Under the pieces are notes generated by a model. That model worked only from the letters and a program-made list of their open reading frames with translations, was not told where the DNA came from and did no database searches. From Streptomyces sp. NBC_01775 (GTDB lineage Bacteria; Actinomycetota; Actinomycetes; Streptomycetales; Streptomycetaceae), in assembly GCF_035917675.1 (NCBI RefSeq), contig NZ_CP109104.1, positions 4,774,001 to 4,838,000 of the forward strand: 64,000 bases of DNA. Direction: 5' to 3'. A program made the translations under genes and the position numbers. Below, one piece after another: positions 33,595-42,711 of the stretch (position 1 is its first letter; every line of letters begins with the position of its first letter).

Positions 33595-35001
33595 TCAGCC
33601 TTCGAGCAGCCGCTGACCCACGTACTCGCCCTCACGCGGCCCGCCAGGAACGGCGAACAGCGCGCTGGCCTCATGCCTCAGGAAGCGCGAGAGCGCGTCC
33701 CCCCGGTCGAGCTTCCGCTGCACCGGGACGAAGCCGCGCAGCGGATCCGCCTGCCAGGCGAGGAAGAGCAGTCCGGCATCCGGTGCGCCGTCGTCCCGGA
33801 AGCCGTCGTGGAAGGAGAAGGGACGGCGCAGCATGGCCGCCCCGCTGTTGGAGTCCGGGGAGGTGACGCGGATGTGCGCGTCGGCGGCGATGAGCGGCGA
33901 GCCGTCCTTGCCGCGTTTGTCCAGGTCGGGCTCCGTGTGCTCGGCGCCTCCTGAGAGGGGAGCGCCGTCGGACTTGCGGCGGCCTATGGCCTTCTCCTGG
34001 TCGTGGACAGAGTGCTTGTCCCACTCGTCGAGCAGCATCCGGATACGCCGCATCACCACGTAGGAGCCTCCGGCCATCCAGGAGGGCTGACCGGATGCGG
34101 GGACGAAGACGCGCTCGGCGAAGTTCTTCTCATCCGGCTCGGGGTTGTTCGTGCCGTCGATCTGCCCCATGAGATTGCGGGTCGTCCTGGGGCGGTCGGT
34201 GGCGCCGGGGGAGCGGTTGAAGCCCGTCATCTGCCAGCGTGGCCGCGCTGTGCCCGCCGCCTCACGCTGGAGGGCACGCAGCGCGTGGAACGCGACCAGG
34301 GCGTCGTCGGAGCCGATCTGGACCCACAGGTCGCCGTCCGAGCGCTTCTTGTCCAGGGCGTCGGCCGAGAAGTCCGGCAGCGGCGCGAGCTGCGTGGGCA
34401 GCCGCTCCTTGAGAGCCGTCCGCGTGAAGAAGGTCCGCCCGAAGCCGAAGGTCACCGTCAGCCGGGAGGGGCCCGCGTCCAGGGCGATGCCCGTGTCGTG
34501 CTCCCCGCCCACGGGGGGCTTCCCCCGCATCATCCGGTGGGCCGTTTCCGACCAGCGCCGCAGCAGGGCCGCTGCCTGTTTTCTCCCGGCATCCGGTACG
34601 AGGTCGAAAGCGACGAGGTGACCGTGGGCCTGCGCGGGGGTGAGGATGCCCGCCTGGTGGGTGCCGTGGAAGGGCACGGTGGTCGAGCCGAGGCTCGTCA
34701 GAGGCGTGGGAGGAGAGTCCTGCACCGCGGAGTGCGCGTAGGCGCCCCCGGCGCCGCCGAGCGCCAGCCCAGTGGCGCCGGCGGCCGAGGCCGTCCCCAG
34801 CAGGCGGCGCCGCGAGAACCGTCCTGCCCCGGCGGCAGCACCGTCCGAGGCTCCGGCCTCGCCCGCCCTGGCTTCTCCCGCCCCTGCCGCGTCGCCCCCG
34901 GGGCCCGTACCGGCCCCGTCTCCGGTCCCGGTCCCGTTCCCGGTCCCGGACCTGCTTCGCCCGGGGCCGCTGCCCCGCTTGTCGTTGCGCTGTGTGCTCA
35001 T
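33595..35001 (-). CDS. dtpA: Tat-exported DyP-type heme peroxidase (DtpA/EfeB-like)
   Basis: A 468-residue dye-decolourising peroxidase. A long Gly/Ala/Thr-rich N-terminus ends in a twin-arginine signal (FSRRRLLGTASAAGATGLAL, about residues 64-90). The mature part holds the distal motif IDGTNNPEP with the catalytic Asp and a C-terminal region with the heme-ligand candidate and FLAWQADPLRGFVPVQR. EfeB proteins take part in iron uptake, but no efeU/efeO is nearby. In Streptomyces lividans the orthologous DtpA is encoded next to the copper genes and is needed for maturation of the copper oxidase GlxA in hyphal development; the same gene order here favours that role. ATG 35001. Confidence 0.88.
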   Translation of the reverse strand: MSTQRNDKRGSGPGRSRSGTGNGTGTGDGAGTGPGGDAAGAGEARAGEAGASDGAAAGAGRFSRRRLLGTASAAGATGLALGGAGGAYAHSAVQDSPPTPLTSLGSTTVPFHGTHQAGILTPAQAHGHLVAFDLVPDAGRKQAAALLRRWSETAHRMMRGKPPVGGEHDTGIALDAGPSRLTVTFGFGRTFFTRTALKERLPTQLAPLPDFSADALDKKRSDGDLWVQIGSDDALVAFHALRALQREAAGTARPRWQMTGFNRSPGATDRPRTTRNLMGQIDGTNNPEPDEKNFAERVFVPASGQPSWMAGGSYVVMRRIRMLLDEWDKHSVHDQEKAIGRRKSDGAPLSGGAEHTEPDLDKRGKDGSPLIAADAHIRVTSPDSNSGAAMLRRPFSFHDGFRDDGAPDAGLLFLAWQADPLRGFVPVQRKLDRGDALSRFLRHEASALFAVPGGPREGEYVGQRLLEG

Positions 35002-35032
35002 TGTTCCGGTCGTTCCGTTCGGTCCGGCTCGC

Positions 35033-37276
35033 TCAGCCGATGGTCGCGGTCGTGGTCTCGGTGACCATGTCGATGTCCGAGGTGCGCACCGTCACCGCGA
35101 TCTTCCATTTTCCGGCCATGGGAAGCTGCACCCCCTTCGCCCTCCAGTGCCCCTTCTCCCCACGGACCGGCTCCGGCGTGAGGGGGAGCGGCCCGATGTC
35201 CTTGGCGGGCAGGGTGAGGGCGACCTTTACCTCGGGAGCCGCCAGGGGCTCGCCGCTGGGGCGGGTGGTGCGCAGTTCAAGGGTGTTGTCGCCACTGGTG
35301 CCCGGGTCGATCTCCAACTCGGCGGTGCCCTTGCCGCGCGCGCCCCCGGTGTCGAACGGCACCTTCACATCGACCGGGCCGCCGGGCTGCCGCGCCGTCG
35401 CACTGCCCGCCGCGCGCGCCTGCTCCTCCGTACGCCCCGGCTCGGTGCTGGTGAGGACCGTGGTGACGGCCAGCAGGATGACGGCGATGGCGGCCTCTGT
35501 CAGCACCGAGCGGCGCAGCCCGCTGCGCCGCGGGTCGGCGTCGCGCTCCTGCCGCCGCCTGGCGGCGTTGGAGGCCGCCCGCTGCCGGGCGAGCTGCGCG
35601 GCACGTACCGGGTCGGCGGGAGCACGCTTTCCGGCACCAGCGCCGCCATTTTCGCCTTCATCCGGTGCGCCACCGTTCCGGGAGGCGCCGACGGCGACCC
35701 GTTCCGCGCTGCGCCTGCCCGGGACAGCCGTCCGTGATGCGGCCGGAGCCGCCCGCTCGGCAGCCGCCCGTTCCGCGCGCTCCTCCTCGGGGCTCTCCGC
35801 CAGCCGTGCCGTCCACCGGCGCGATATCCACCCGACGCCCACCAGCAGCGCGACCAGCGCCACCTTCACGAGCAGCAGCTGGCCGTAGGAGGTACCGGTC
35901 AGCGCGCTCCACGAGCCGACCTGCCGCCAGGACTGGTAGAGGCCCGTCGCCGCCAGCACGGTGACGCTCGTGAAGGCGAGCCGCGAGAAGCGCGCCACGG
36001 TCTCCCGTCCGGGCGCCGGACCCCAGCGCAGAAGTGCGAACAGCGCGGCGAGACCGCCCAGCCACAGTGCGACCGCCAGCAGGTGGAGCACGTCGACGGG
36101 CATGGCGAGCGCGGACTGGATGCCGGTCGAGGCGTGTTCGGCCATGGCCCAGGTCGCGGCCAGTCCGGCGGCGACGACGGTGCCGCCGATGGACAGCCCG
36201 TACAGCAGGTCCCGCTGCGTCCGTGCCGCCTCCTTCTCCGCAGCCGCCTCATCAGCGTCGGAGGCGTCGGAGGCATCGGAGGCGTCGCTCAAGTCACCGG
36301 AGCTGCCGGAGACTCCGGAGCTGCCGGAAACGCCGGAATCGCCGGCGACACTCGCCCCCTCCGCCGTATCCGCCCTCTCCGCCCTATAGGCCGCATCCGC
36401 CCCGTCCTCCCCCTCGGGCCGCTTCGCGTACGCCCCGAACAGCACAGAGACGAACAGCGCGGCGGCGGCGAGCAGCAGCAGCCGGGAGACCAGCGCGGCG
36501 CCCGGTTTGGTGGACACCACGTCCTTGAGCCCGCCGAGGTCGAGCACATCGGCCAGCTCTCCCGAACCGGTGTACGGGCCGCGCAGCAGCAGCATCACCA
36601 GCGTGGCCGCCGTCAGCGTGACCCATCCGGTGATCGTCAGCCGCTGAACGGCGCGGGCCGAGGCGGCACGGGAGGAGCACAGCAGGACGAAGGCGGCGCC
36701 GCCCACCAGCAGGATGAAGCCCGCGTAGGCGGCGTAGCGCGCGGTGCCGTAGAGCGCGCCCACGGACCCGCCGCCCGCGTCAGCGTCCTGCCCCGGCACG
36801 GTCGCCGACGTCTTGGACGCTTTGCCGATGGAGAAGGTGAAGGCGCCGGAGACGGGGTGGCTGTCGGCGGAGACGGCCTGCCAGGCGACGGTGTAGGTGC
36901 CCTTGACCAGGCCGGGCCTGAGCGCCACCGCACGCTGTACGGCGCCGCCCTTGCCGGTGTCGCGGACCTTGCCGGTGTCGACCCGCTTGCCGCGCGGGTC
37001 CAGGACGCGGATGGCCCCGTCCGACATGGCCACGCCCTCGGAGAAGTCGAGCGTGACCTGCCGGGGCGGCGCGCCGCGCACCACCGCGCTCTCCGCCGGA
37101 CTGCTGCCGGTGAGTACCGCGTGCGCCGACGCGGGCGTGGCTGTCGCCACCACGCCCAGCAGCGCCACGGCGCCCAGCAGCGCGGCCAGCAGGGCGCGGG
37201 GTATGACGGAAAGGGCTGTACGCGCACGACAGCCTCGTCCTTGTGCGGTGGTGTACGGCACGCCTGCGAACCTCAC
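35033..37276 (-). CDS. Copper resistance CopC-CopD fusion with C-terminal YtkA-like domain
   Basis: A 747-residue membrane protein. After a signal ending ATPASA, the CopC domain begins at HAVLTGSSPA, where the free N-terminal His can bind Cu(II), with a second site at DSHPVSG. About eight helices of CopD follow (from about residue 155 to 490), interrupted by an acidic Ser/Gly/Asp-Ala-rich loop coded by GCGTCGGAG repeats near 36250-36350. A cytoplasmic Ala/Arg-rich stretch and one more helix lead to a YtkA-like beta domain (residues about 640-747). It probably passes copper across the membrane. The GTG start overlaps the stop of the PCuAC gene (GTGA), so translation is coupled. Confidence 0.88.
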   Translation of the reverse strand: MRFAGVPYTTAQGRGCRARTALSVIPRALLAALLGAVALLGVVATATPASAHAVLTGSSPAESAVVRGAPPRQVTLDFSEGVAMSDGAIRVLDPRGKRVDTGKVRDTGKGGAVQRAVALRPGLVKGTYTVAWQAVSADSHPVSGAFTFSIGKASKTSATVPGQDADAGGGSVGALYGTARYAAYAGFILLVGGAAFVLLCSSRAASARAVQRLTITGWVTLTAATLVMLLLRGPYTGSGELADVLDLGGLKDVVSTKPGAALVSRLLLLAAAALFVSVLFGAYAKRPEGEDGADAAYRAERADTAEGASVAGDSGVSGSSGVSGSSGDLSDASDASDASDADEAAAEKEAARTQRDLLYGLSIGGTVVAAGLAATWAMAEHASTGIQSALAMPVDVLHLLAVALWLGGLAALFALLRWGPAPGRETVARFSRLAFTSVTVLAATGLYQSWRQVGSWSALTGTSYGQLLLVKVALVALLVGVGWISRRWTARLAESPEEERAERAAAERAAPAASRTAVPGRRSAERVAVGASRNGGAPDEGENGGAGAGKRAPADPVRAAQLARQRAASNAARRRQERDADPRRSGLRRSVLTEAAIAVILLAVTTVLTSTEPGRTEEQARAAGSATARQPGGPVDVKVPFDTGGARGKGTAELEIDPGTSGDNTLELRTTRPSGEPLAAPEVKVALTLPAKDIGPLPLTPEPVRGEKGHWRAKGVQLPMAGKWKIAVTVRTSDIDMVTETTTATIG

Positions 37277-37794
37277 TTCTCGGGTGTGTAGTTCGTCGCT
37301 TCGACGGGAGCCTTGACCGTGACGGGGCCCGACTTCTCGAAGTGCAGGATGAAGGTGACCTCGTCGCCCTTGACCGGCTTGCGCTTGAGATCCATGAGCA
37401 TCAGGTGGTTGCCGCCCCTGCCCAGTTCGAGGGCGCCGTCGGCGGGCACCTTCAGCGACTTGACCTGGCGCATCCGCTGTTTGACGGTCTCGTGGATCTC
37501 CACCTCCCCGGCGATGTCGCTGGAGACGGAGGTGAGCTTGTCCGGCTTGGCTCCCCCGTTGCGGACCGTCAGGAAGCCGCCGGCCATCTTGTCCGTGGGC
37601 GGCTGCGGCACATAGGCGCCGCTGACCTTCAGCTCGGGGCGGCCGTCCCCCTTCTTCGCGTCCGGACCGCCGGCGCCGGAGTCGTCAGTGGACGAGCAGG
37701 CGCCCAGGGCGAGCGTCAGCGCGGCTCCCACGGCGACGGCGGCGGCACCGGAGAAGCCGCGGCGGTACGGACGGCGGGGGTGGCGCGGGCTCAC
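37273..37794 (-). CDS. Copper chaperone PCu(A)C lipoprotein (ECuC-like)
   Basis: A 173-residue extracytoplasmic copper chaperone. The signal ends in the lipobox LGAC (Cys near 33), so it is anchored to the membrane. The cupredoxin-like domain carries the Cu(I) site HETVKQRM..., then NHLMLM: the family pattern H-x-M...H-x-M is recognisable, though the first Met lies a little further from His than usual. It would deliver copper to Sco or cytochrome oxidase, or to secreted cuproenzymes. The start (ATG 37794) overlaps the stop of the sco gene by 4 bp and its own stop overlaps the copCD start, giving a tightly coupled trio. Confidence 0.88.
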   Translation of the reverse strand: MSPRHPRRPYRRGFSGAAAVAVGAALTLALGACSSTDDSGAGGPDAKKGDGRPELKVSGAYVPQPPTDKMAGGFLTVRNGGAKPDKLTSVSSDIAGEVEIHETVKQRMRQVKSLKVPADGALELGRGGNHLMLMDLKRKPVKGDEVTFILHFEKSGPVTVKAPVEATNYTPEK

Positions 37795-38459
37795 GGGTTC
37801 TCTCCCTTGATGATCTTGGGGAGGTCCTTCTCCAGGATCTCCGGCGTGGTGTTCCCCTCCGTGTAGAGGACGTGGGCCTTGTCGTCCTTGGGGGAGAAGG
37901 CCAGCATCTGGGCGCCGTGGGTGGAGACGACGTCGCCGTTCTTCTTCTTGTACGAGGGCTCAAGGCTGACGCCCACGCTGCGCGCGCCCGCCCGGATGGT
38001 GGCGAAGTCCCCGGTCAGCCCGATGAAGGAGGGGTCCTGGCCGCGCAGCCACTTGCCCAGTTCCTTGGGGGTGTCCCGCTTGGGGTCGGAGGTGACGAAG
38101 ACGACGCGCAGGTCCTTCTGCTCGTCCTTGGGGAGCTTGGACTTGGCCACCGCGATGTTGCTCATCGTCAACGGACAGATGTCCGGGCAGTTGGTGTAGC
38201 CGAAGTAGAGGAGCGTCGGGTGGCCCTTCGTCTCCTCGATCATGTCGTAGGACTTGCCGTGGGTGTCGGTCAGCGTCAGGTCGGGCTTTTCGAAGGGCTG
38301 GTCGAGGACCGCGCCGCCCTTCTTCTGCTTCTCGACCGTCGCGGGCTTGTCGGCGGCGCTCTTGCCGCCGGACCCGTCCGAGCCGCCGCAGGCGGTGAGG
38401 CTGAGGGCGGCTGCCACGGCGAACGCGGCGGCTGTCGTGGCTGTTCTCGTTGTGCGCAT
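37791..38459 (-). CDS. sco: Sco1/SenC family copper metallochaperone (lipoprotein)
   Basis: A 222-residue thioredoxin-fold protein. The signal peptide ends in the lipobox LTAC. The copper ligands are the CxxxC pair in TNCPDICPLT and the distal His in VSTHGAQ. Sco inserts or reduces copper at the CuA site of cytochrome c oxidase, and in Streptomyces it also affects development through copper supply. ATG 38459 has a GGAAA site. It is the first gene of the coupled sco-PCuAC-copCD unit. Confidence 0.92.
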   Translation of the reverse strand: MRTTRTATTAAAFAVAAALSLTACGGSDGSGGKSAADKPATVEKQKKGGAVLDQPFEKPDLTLTDTHGKSYDMIEETKGHPTLLYFGYTNCPDICPLTMSNIAVAKSKLPKDEQKDLRVVFVTSDPKRDTPKELGKWLRGQDPSFIGLTGDFATIRAGARSVGVSLEPSYKKKNGDVVSTHGAQMLAFSPKDDKAHVLYTEGNTTPEILEKDLPKIIKGENP

Positions 38460-38617
38460 AGTGCGTTTCCAAAGTGCTGCGGGCGGTGCGGCCCGGCGCG
38501 CACGCCGGAGCACGTCCGCGCCCCGTACGGGCACACGGGAGTGCGCGCCGTACGGGGGCGCCGTGCCGGGCCGCGGTGCGGGGCCGCACCGCCACGGAGG
38601 GCAGGGGCTGGGCTGGG

Positions 38618-39349
38618 TCAGGCGTTGCGGCGGCGCCCGGCCAGGACGCCGAAGGCGACGCCCGCGATCCCGACGACGATGCCGGCCCCGCCGAGCACGC
38701 GCGCGGTGGTGTCGGAGCTGTCACCGGAACCGGAGTCGGAATCCGAGGAGGCCGCGGCCTTCTCCGTCGACTTTCCGTCGTCCGACGAGGCGTCGCCGGC
38801 GCCGGATTCACCCTTTTCGGCGGCGGTGAGCTTCAGAACCGGAGCGGGGTGCTCGGGCTCGGCCGCACCCTCCTTCGGCTCCTCGATCCACCGTACGACC
38901 TCCTTGTCGTCGTAGGTCTGGAGGGCCTTGAAGACGAGCTGGTCGGCGTCCTCGGGCAGTTGGCCCATGGAGACGGGGAACTGCTGGAACCGGCCGGGCT
39001 CGACCTTGCCGCCGGTCCAGGTGACCTTGGAGACGGCCTCGGTGATCTTCTCGCCGTGCATCTCGATCGGCTTGTCGAGCTTCTTCTTTTCGACCTTCAC
39101 GTCCCAGCCGGGCACCGGCTGCGGCATGACGGAGGCCAGCGGGTGGTCGGTGGGGAAGGTGACCTCCAGCTTCACGGTGGAGGCCTTGTCCTGCTCGTTG
39201 GGGACCTTGAAGTTGACGACGCTGTAGCCGCCCTTCGCGGCCTCCTCCGGGTCGACGCTCACGTGCGCCGAGGCGGGTCCGGCGACCAGCAGGACGGCAC
39301 CGGCGGCGAGCGCGGAGACGGTCGCGGCGCGGCGGTAGGTGATCTTCAT
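38618..39349 (-). CDS. YcnI family copper-related membrane-anchored protein (DUF1775)
   Basis: A 243-residue protein. A cleavable signal ends GPASA, leaving an N-terminal His (HVSVDPEEAAKGGY), the copper-binding residue of YcnI; a conserved Trp and Glu complete that site in the family (WDVKVE, FPTDHPL). After the DUF1775 domain a Ser/Asp/Gly-rich linker (residues about 185-215) precedes a C-terminal helix and the RRR cytoplasmic end, so it is bound to the membrane facing out. Start ATG 39349 with AGGAGC upstream. It lies 158 bp upstream of sco on the same strand, consistent with a shared copper response. Confidence 0.88.
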   Translation of the reverse strand: MKITYRRAATVSALAAGAVLLVAGPASAHVSVDPEEAAKGGYSVVNFKVPNEQDKASTVKLEVTFPTDHPLASVMPQPVPGWDVKVEKKKLDKPIEMHGEKITEAVSKVTWTGGKVEPGRFQQFPVSMGQLPEDADQLVFKALQTYDDKEVVRWIEEPKEGAAEPEHPAPVLKLTAAEKGESGAGDASSDDGKSTEKAAASSDSDSGSGDSSDTTARVLGGAGIVVGIAGVAFGVLAGRRRNA

Positions 39350-39576
39350 CGGTGTGCGCTCCTGAGTGACACAGGACGCCCTGGATGGCCCAGGACGTAG
39401 TGGCATGACATGACATGGCGTGGCATCGCGGACATCGCGTGCGTGAGGAGCCGGATGCCGGGAGAAAACGCGGCGTGCGTACGCGCGTGCGCAGGACGGC
39501 CCCGCACCCGCCGCTGTCATGGCTGTGCCGCCCGCTTCAGGAGCGGGCGTTCAGGAACTGACGTGGGACAGGCGCT

Positions 39577-40500
39577 TCAGGCCGCGAGGGCGAACGCGTC
39601 GTTCCGCGTCGCCGGCGGGCCGCGCCGGTGCACCGAGTGCTGGAGGGCGACGGACCGGGGCGCCAGCTCCTCGCGCGGGGTCCGGAAGCCGACGCGTACG
39701 GGAGCCCACGGCAGCAGCCCCGCGTGCAGCGCCCGGACGAAGGCGAAGGCCAGCCGCAGCGCGCGTGCGGCCACCACCTCGTCCGTCACCGCCGCCACGT
39801 CCGCCGAGAGCCGCAACAGCCGCCAGAGGGCCGCCTCGCCCCGACGCAGCAGCCATCCGAGCAGCAGCGCCGCGAACAGGTGGGCGAGCAGCATCCGGAC
39901 GTCGAGCGTGCCGAGCGCGGCCCGCGCGGCGTCGCGCAGGCAGTCGAACGGGGTCTCGGGAAAGGGCAGGGAGGAGGCGGCGGCATCGTGCGCCGCGTGC
40001 CCGGACCCACCGTGGGCCGCGCTTCCGTGTACCGCGCTCCCGTGTACCGTGTGGCCGCCCGAAGCGGCTTGGGCGGCATCGGGGGAGAGCCCGGCGCGTG
40101 CGACGACGCGATGGGCCTGCGCCTCGGACATGCCCATCGCGCTGTCGTTGCACAGCAGTTTCCCGGCGAGCGCCTTGACCCCGCCGCCGGAGCCGCCCGC
40201 CCCGCCCGCGCCGCCCGAGCCCGCCGTCATACCGCCGGCGGATGCCGAGTGCGGTCCGGCGGAGAAGAGGAGGTGGAGGCCGATCTGGCCCAGAGCCAGG
40301 AGCCCGGCGATGCCCGGCAGCGAACGCTCGCGCCGCCCCAGCACCAGAGCCACTGCGAACACACAGGCGAAGCCCAGCGCCAGCGAGAAGAAGGGAACCC
40401 CGACTCCCGCGGCGAAGATGTGCCCGGCCGCGGACACGGTGACGCAGACCGCGGCGAACACCGCAGCCCGCAGCAGTCTCAGGTCCGCACCGGCAGTCAT
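39577..40500 (-). CDS. His-rich integral membrane protein of the copper cluster
   Basis: A 307-residue membrane protein with about four N-terminal helices (AAVFAAVCVTVSAAGHIFA, FSLALGFACVFAVALVLG, IAGLLALGQIGLHLLFSAG), a Gly/Ala/His-rich outside loop (HTVHGSAVHGSAAHGGSGHA near residues 150-170) coded partly by a CGCTCCCGTGTACCGTG-like duplication, one further helix (MLLAHLFAALLLGWLL) and a basic C-terminal tail. The His clusters could bind copper. It precedes ycnI by 227 bp on the same strand. Streptomycetes keep a similar membrane protein here; its function is not known to me. ATG 40500. Confidence 0.78.
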   Translation of the reverse strand: MTAGADLRLLRAAVFAAVCVTVSAAGHIFAAGVGVPFFSLALGFACVFAVALVLGRRERSLPGIAGLLALGQIGLHLLFSAGPHSASAGGMTAGSGGAGGAGGSGGGVKALAGKLLCNDSAMGMSEAQAHRVVARAGLSPDAAQAASGGHTVHGSAVHGSAAHGGSGHAAHDAAASSLPFPETPFDCLRDAARAALGTLDVRMLLAHLFAALLLGWLLRRGEAALWRLLRLSADVAAVTDEVVAARALRLAFAFVRALHAGLLPWAPVRVGFRTPREELAPRSVALQHSVHRRGPPATRNDAFALAA

Positions 40501-40825
40501 GGCCGCGCCATCATCTCACCGGTTGTACGACCGGTATACGGCAGGGCCGCCCCGCTCCAGTCCGGCTGGAGGGCCCGTCAGGAGAACCGGCGGAGCATCC
40601 GGTGAGGAGGCAGCGTCACACCGGGTCCGCGCGGGGAGTCCGCGCGGGCGGCCCGGGGGCGTGCGTACGCGCCGCGTGCTCCCGCTGTACCCGCACGTGG
40701 GTCTTCTCGCACGCGCCTGGCCTCCGCCGCTTCCGCCGTACGGGGGGCATAGCGATGGTGCCGCGTAGTGCTCCTCGCCCCAGGCAATAGGTAATTCCGT
40801 GTGTCGAGCCGCGTGGAGGGTGAGC

Positions 40826-41269
40826 ATGAGCAGCCTGTGGTGGTCTCTCCGGCTACGGCGCGAAGCCGCCAGTGTGCCGCTCGCGCGGCGCCTGCTGCTG
40901 AGTTCCATGGAGGCGGCGGGCGTCGATCCCGACATCGCCTACGACATGTCCCTCGCCCTGTCGGAGGCGTGTGCGAATGCCGTCGAGCACGGCACCGATA
41001 CCAGAGGCAGGGCCGGTGCGTATCGAGTATCGGCCTACCTGGAGGGCAATCGCTGCCGCATCGAGGTGGCCGACACCGGGCCGGGCTTCCCCACCGAATC
41101 CGAACCGATGACCGGTGCGGGCGAGGCGGAGAGCGGGCGCGGACTGTTCCTGATCGAGTCCCTCGCCGATCACGTCCGTTTCCGCAACCGGCCGGGCAGC
41201 CGTGGCGCCGTCGTCAGCTTCGACAAGGTCCTCGCCCGCCCCGAGGGCTCACTCCTGACCGCGTCCTGA
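40826..41269 (+). CDS. ATP-binding anti-sigma-factor-like regulatory protein (HATPase)
   Basis: A 147-residue GHKL ATPase-domain protein of the RsbW/SpoIIAB type. The N box is LALSEACANAVEHG, the G1 box VADTGPGF and the G2 box SGRGLFLIESLADHV. It lacks the long insertions of serine kinases. Such proteins bind sigma factors or anti-anti-sigma factors and often work with PP2C phosphatases; one is encoded convergently 43 bp away. ATG 40826 has GTGGAGGG upstream. The spacer 40501-40825 holds only promoter DNA; a CATCCGGTG word is seen at 40596. Confidence 0.88.
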   Translation: MSSLWWSLRLRREAASVPLARRLLLSSMEAAGVDPDIAYDMSLALSEACANAVEHGTDTRGRAGAYRVSAYLEGNRCRIEVADTGPGFPTESEPMTGAGEAESGRGLFLIESLADHVRFRNRPGSRGAVVSFDKVLARPEGSLLTAS

Positions 41270-41312
41270 CCGCCTCCTGACCGCGCCCTGAGCCCGAAGC
41301 CCGCGGTCTGGA

Positions 41313-42611
41313 TCACTCCCGGACGAACACGTCGGCCTCCCCCGCCTCCCCGAGCGCCGGCAGCAGTCCCACGTCCCGGTACCGCAGCAGCAGCATGGCC
41401 GCGTCGTCGTTCAGCGGCGAGCGCACATGCTCCTGGATGTCCTGCCGTACGGCCTCCAGCGCCCCTTCGGGGTCGGGGTCCTTGAGCAGGTGGGCGCGCT
41501 GGTCGAGGGGGTAGAACTGGTTGTCGGCGTCCCGGGCCTCGGTGACGCCGTCGGTGTAGAAGAGCAGCTGGTCGCCGGGCGCGAAGGGCACCTGGTGCGG
41601 CTTGGGCGGCTCGATCCCGTGCAGCCCCAGGCCGAGCGGCAGACAGCGCTGCGGCGGCTCGGCGAAGTGCACGCTGCCGTCGTGGCGTACCGCCAGCGGC
41701 GCCGGATGGCCGAAGTTGAGGAGCGTGGCGGTCTCCGTACGCCCCCCGCTGCCCCCGGGTGAGCCCTCCAGAAGACGCCCCGCCATCAAGGACCCCTCCT
41801 CGCGGGCGACCTCCACATCCGCGCCCACAACCTCCGCGCCCACAACCTCCGCGCCCACAACGCCCGCGCCCACAACCTCCCCGCGTACGCCCCCTTCACG
41901 TACGCCCACCGCACCGGCTGCGCGCCCCTCCTCGCGCACCTCTACCAGCACCGCCGTCACGAACTTCTCGCCCAGCAGGTGCCGGGACAGCGCGCGCTCC
42001 AGCCGCTCCCCGACCGCCAGCAGATCGGGCTCGTCGTAGGCGGCCTCGCGGAAGGCGCCGAGCACGACCGCCGCCGTCTCCACCGCCTCCAGCCCCTTGC
42101 CCTGGACATCACCGACGATGAGCCGTACGCCGTATGGCGAGGTGACGACCTCGTACAGATCCCCGCCGATCCTGGCCTCCGCGACCGCCGAGGTGTACGA
42201 GACGGCGACCCGCAGCCGCCCGGCACCCCTGGGCACCGGGCGCAGCAGCACCCGCTGGGCCGCCTCGGCGATGGAGCGGACGTTGGCCAGCTCCGCCTCG
42301 CGTTTTTGCCGCATTGCGGTGGCCAGCAGCGCGGCGACGGAGACGCCCGCGACGGAGATCAGCGTCGCGTTGCCGCGCCGCTCGCCGAGTTGGTCGTTGT
42401 AGAAGCTGAGCGCGATGGACAGCGCCATCGCGAGCGCGCCGACCAGCGCGGTGCGCCGCTTGCCGCCGGTGAGCCCTGCGAAGGCCGGGCCGAGCGCCAT
42501 CATCGGCAGCAGCCCGATCCCGGGCCCGCCGGTGAGGTCGACGGCGCCGACGACGCCCATGGCGAGGAAGGGAAACGCGGACAGCAGTCCGGCCCGCAAC
42601 CGGGAGACCAA
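41313..42611 (-). CDS. PP2C-type (SpoIIE) protein serine/threonine phosphatase, membrane-bound
   Basis: A 432-residue phosphatase. About four membrane helices occupy residues 8-95, then a short linker and the SpoIIE/PP2C domain with metal sites GGDLYE and VGDVQGKG, LLFYTDGVTEARD and the terminal NDDAAMLLL. An unusual Val/Gly/Glu-rich insert (near residues 240-265) is coded by four exact or near-exact 15-bp repeats at 41821-41880. The start appears to be TTG 42611, with GAGGAAGAG upstream; no better codon is available. The likely substrate is an anti-anti-sigma factor. Confidence 0.85.
   Translation of the reverse strand: MVSRLRAGLLSAFPFLAMGVVGAVDLTGGPGIGLLPMMALGPAFAGLTGGKRRTALVGALAMALSIALSFYNDQLGERRGNATLISVAGVSVAALLATAMRQKREAELANVRSIAEAAQRVLLRPVPRGAGRLRVAVSYTSAVAEARIGGDLYEVVTSPYGVRLIVGDVQGKGLEAVETAAVVLGAFREAAYDEPDLLAVGERLERALSRHLLGEKFVTAVLVEVREEGRAAGAVGVREGGVRGEVVGAGVVGAEVVGAEVVGADVEVAREEGSLMAGRLLEGSPGGSGGRTETATLLNFGHPAPLAVRHDGSVHFAEPPQRCLPLGLGLHGIEPPKPHQVPFAPGDQLLFYTDGVTEARDADNQFYPLDQRAHLLKDPDPEGALEAVRQDIQEHVRSPLNDDAAMLLLRYRDVGLLPALGEAGEADVFVRE
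41821..41880. repeat. 15-bp in-frame tandem repeat (4 copies) in the PP2C gene
   Basis: GCGCCCACAACCTCC occurs four times in a row (third copy with CGCCC). On the coding strand it adds five-residue Gly-Ala/Glu-Val-Val units to the protein without breaking the frame. Confidence 0.9.
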
Positions 42612-42711
42612 TGCGTGCTCTCTTCCTCTTGAGCGGCCGGGGCTCGGCGCCCGGCCGAGGCGCGGCGCGACGCGCCCCGTCAGCGTGCCCAGCTCATGCG
42701 CGTGCGGCCGG

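Noticed and set aside
33595..40500. The copper region as a new system
   Set aside because: Its main genes (DtpA, CopCD, PCuAC, Sco, YcnI) are known from other streptomycetes; only the membrane protein and domain details are unclear.
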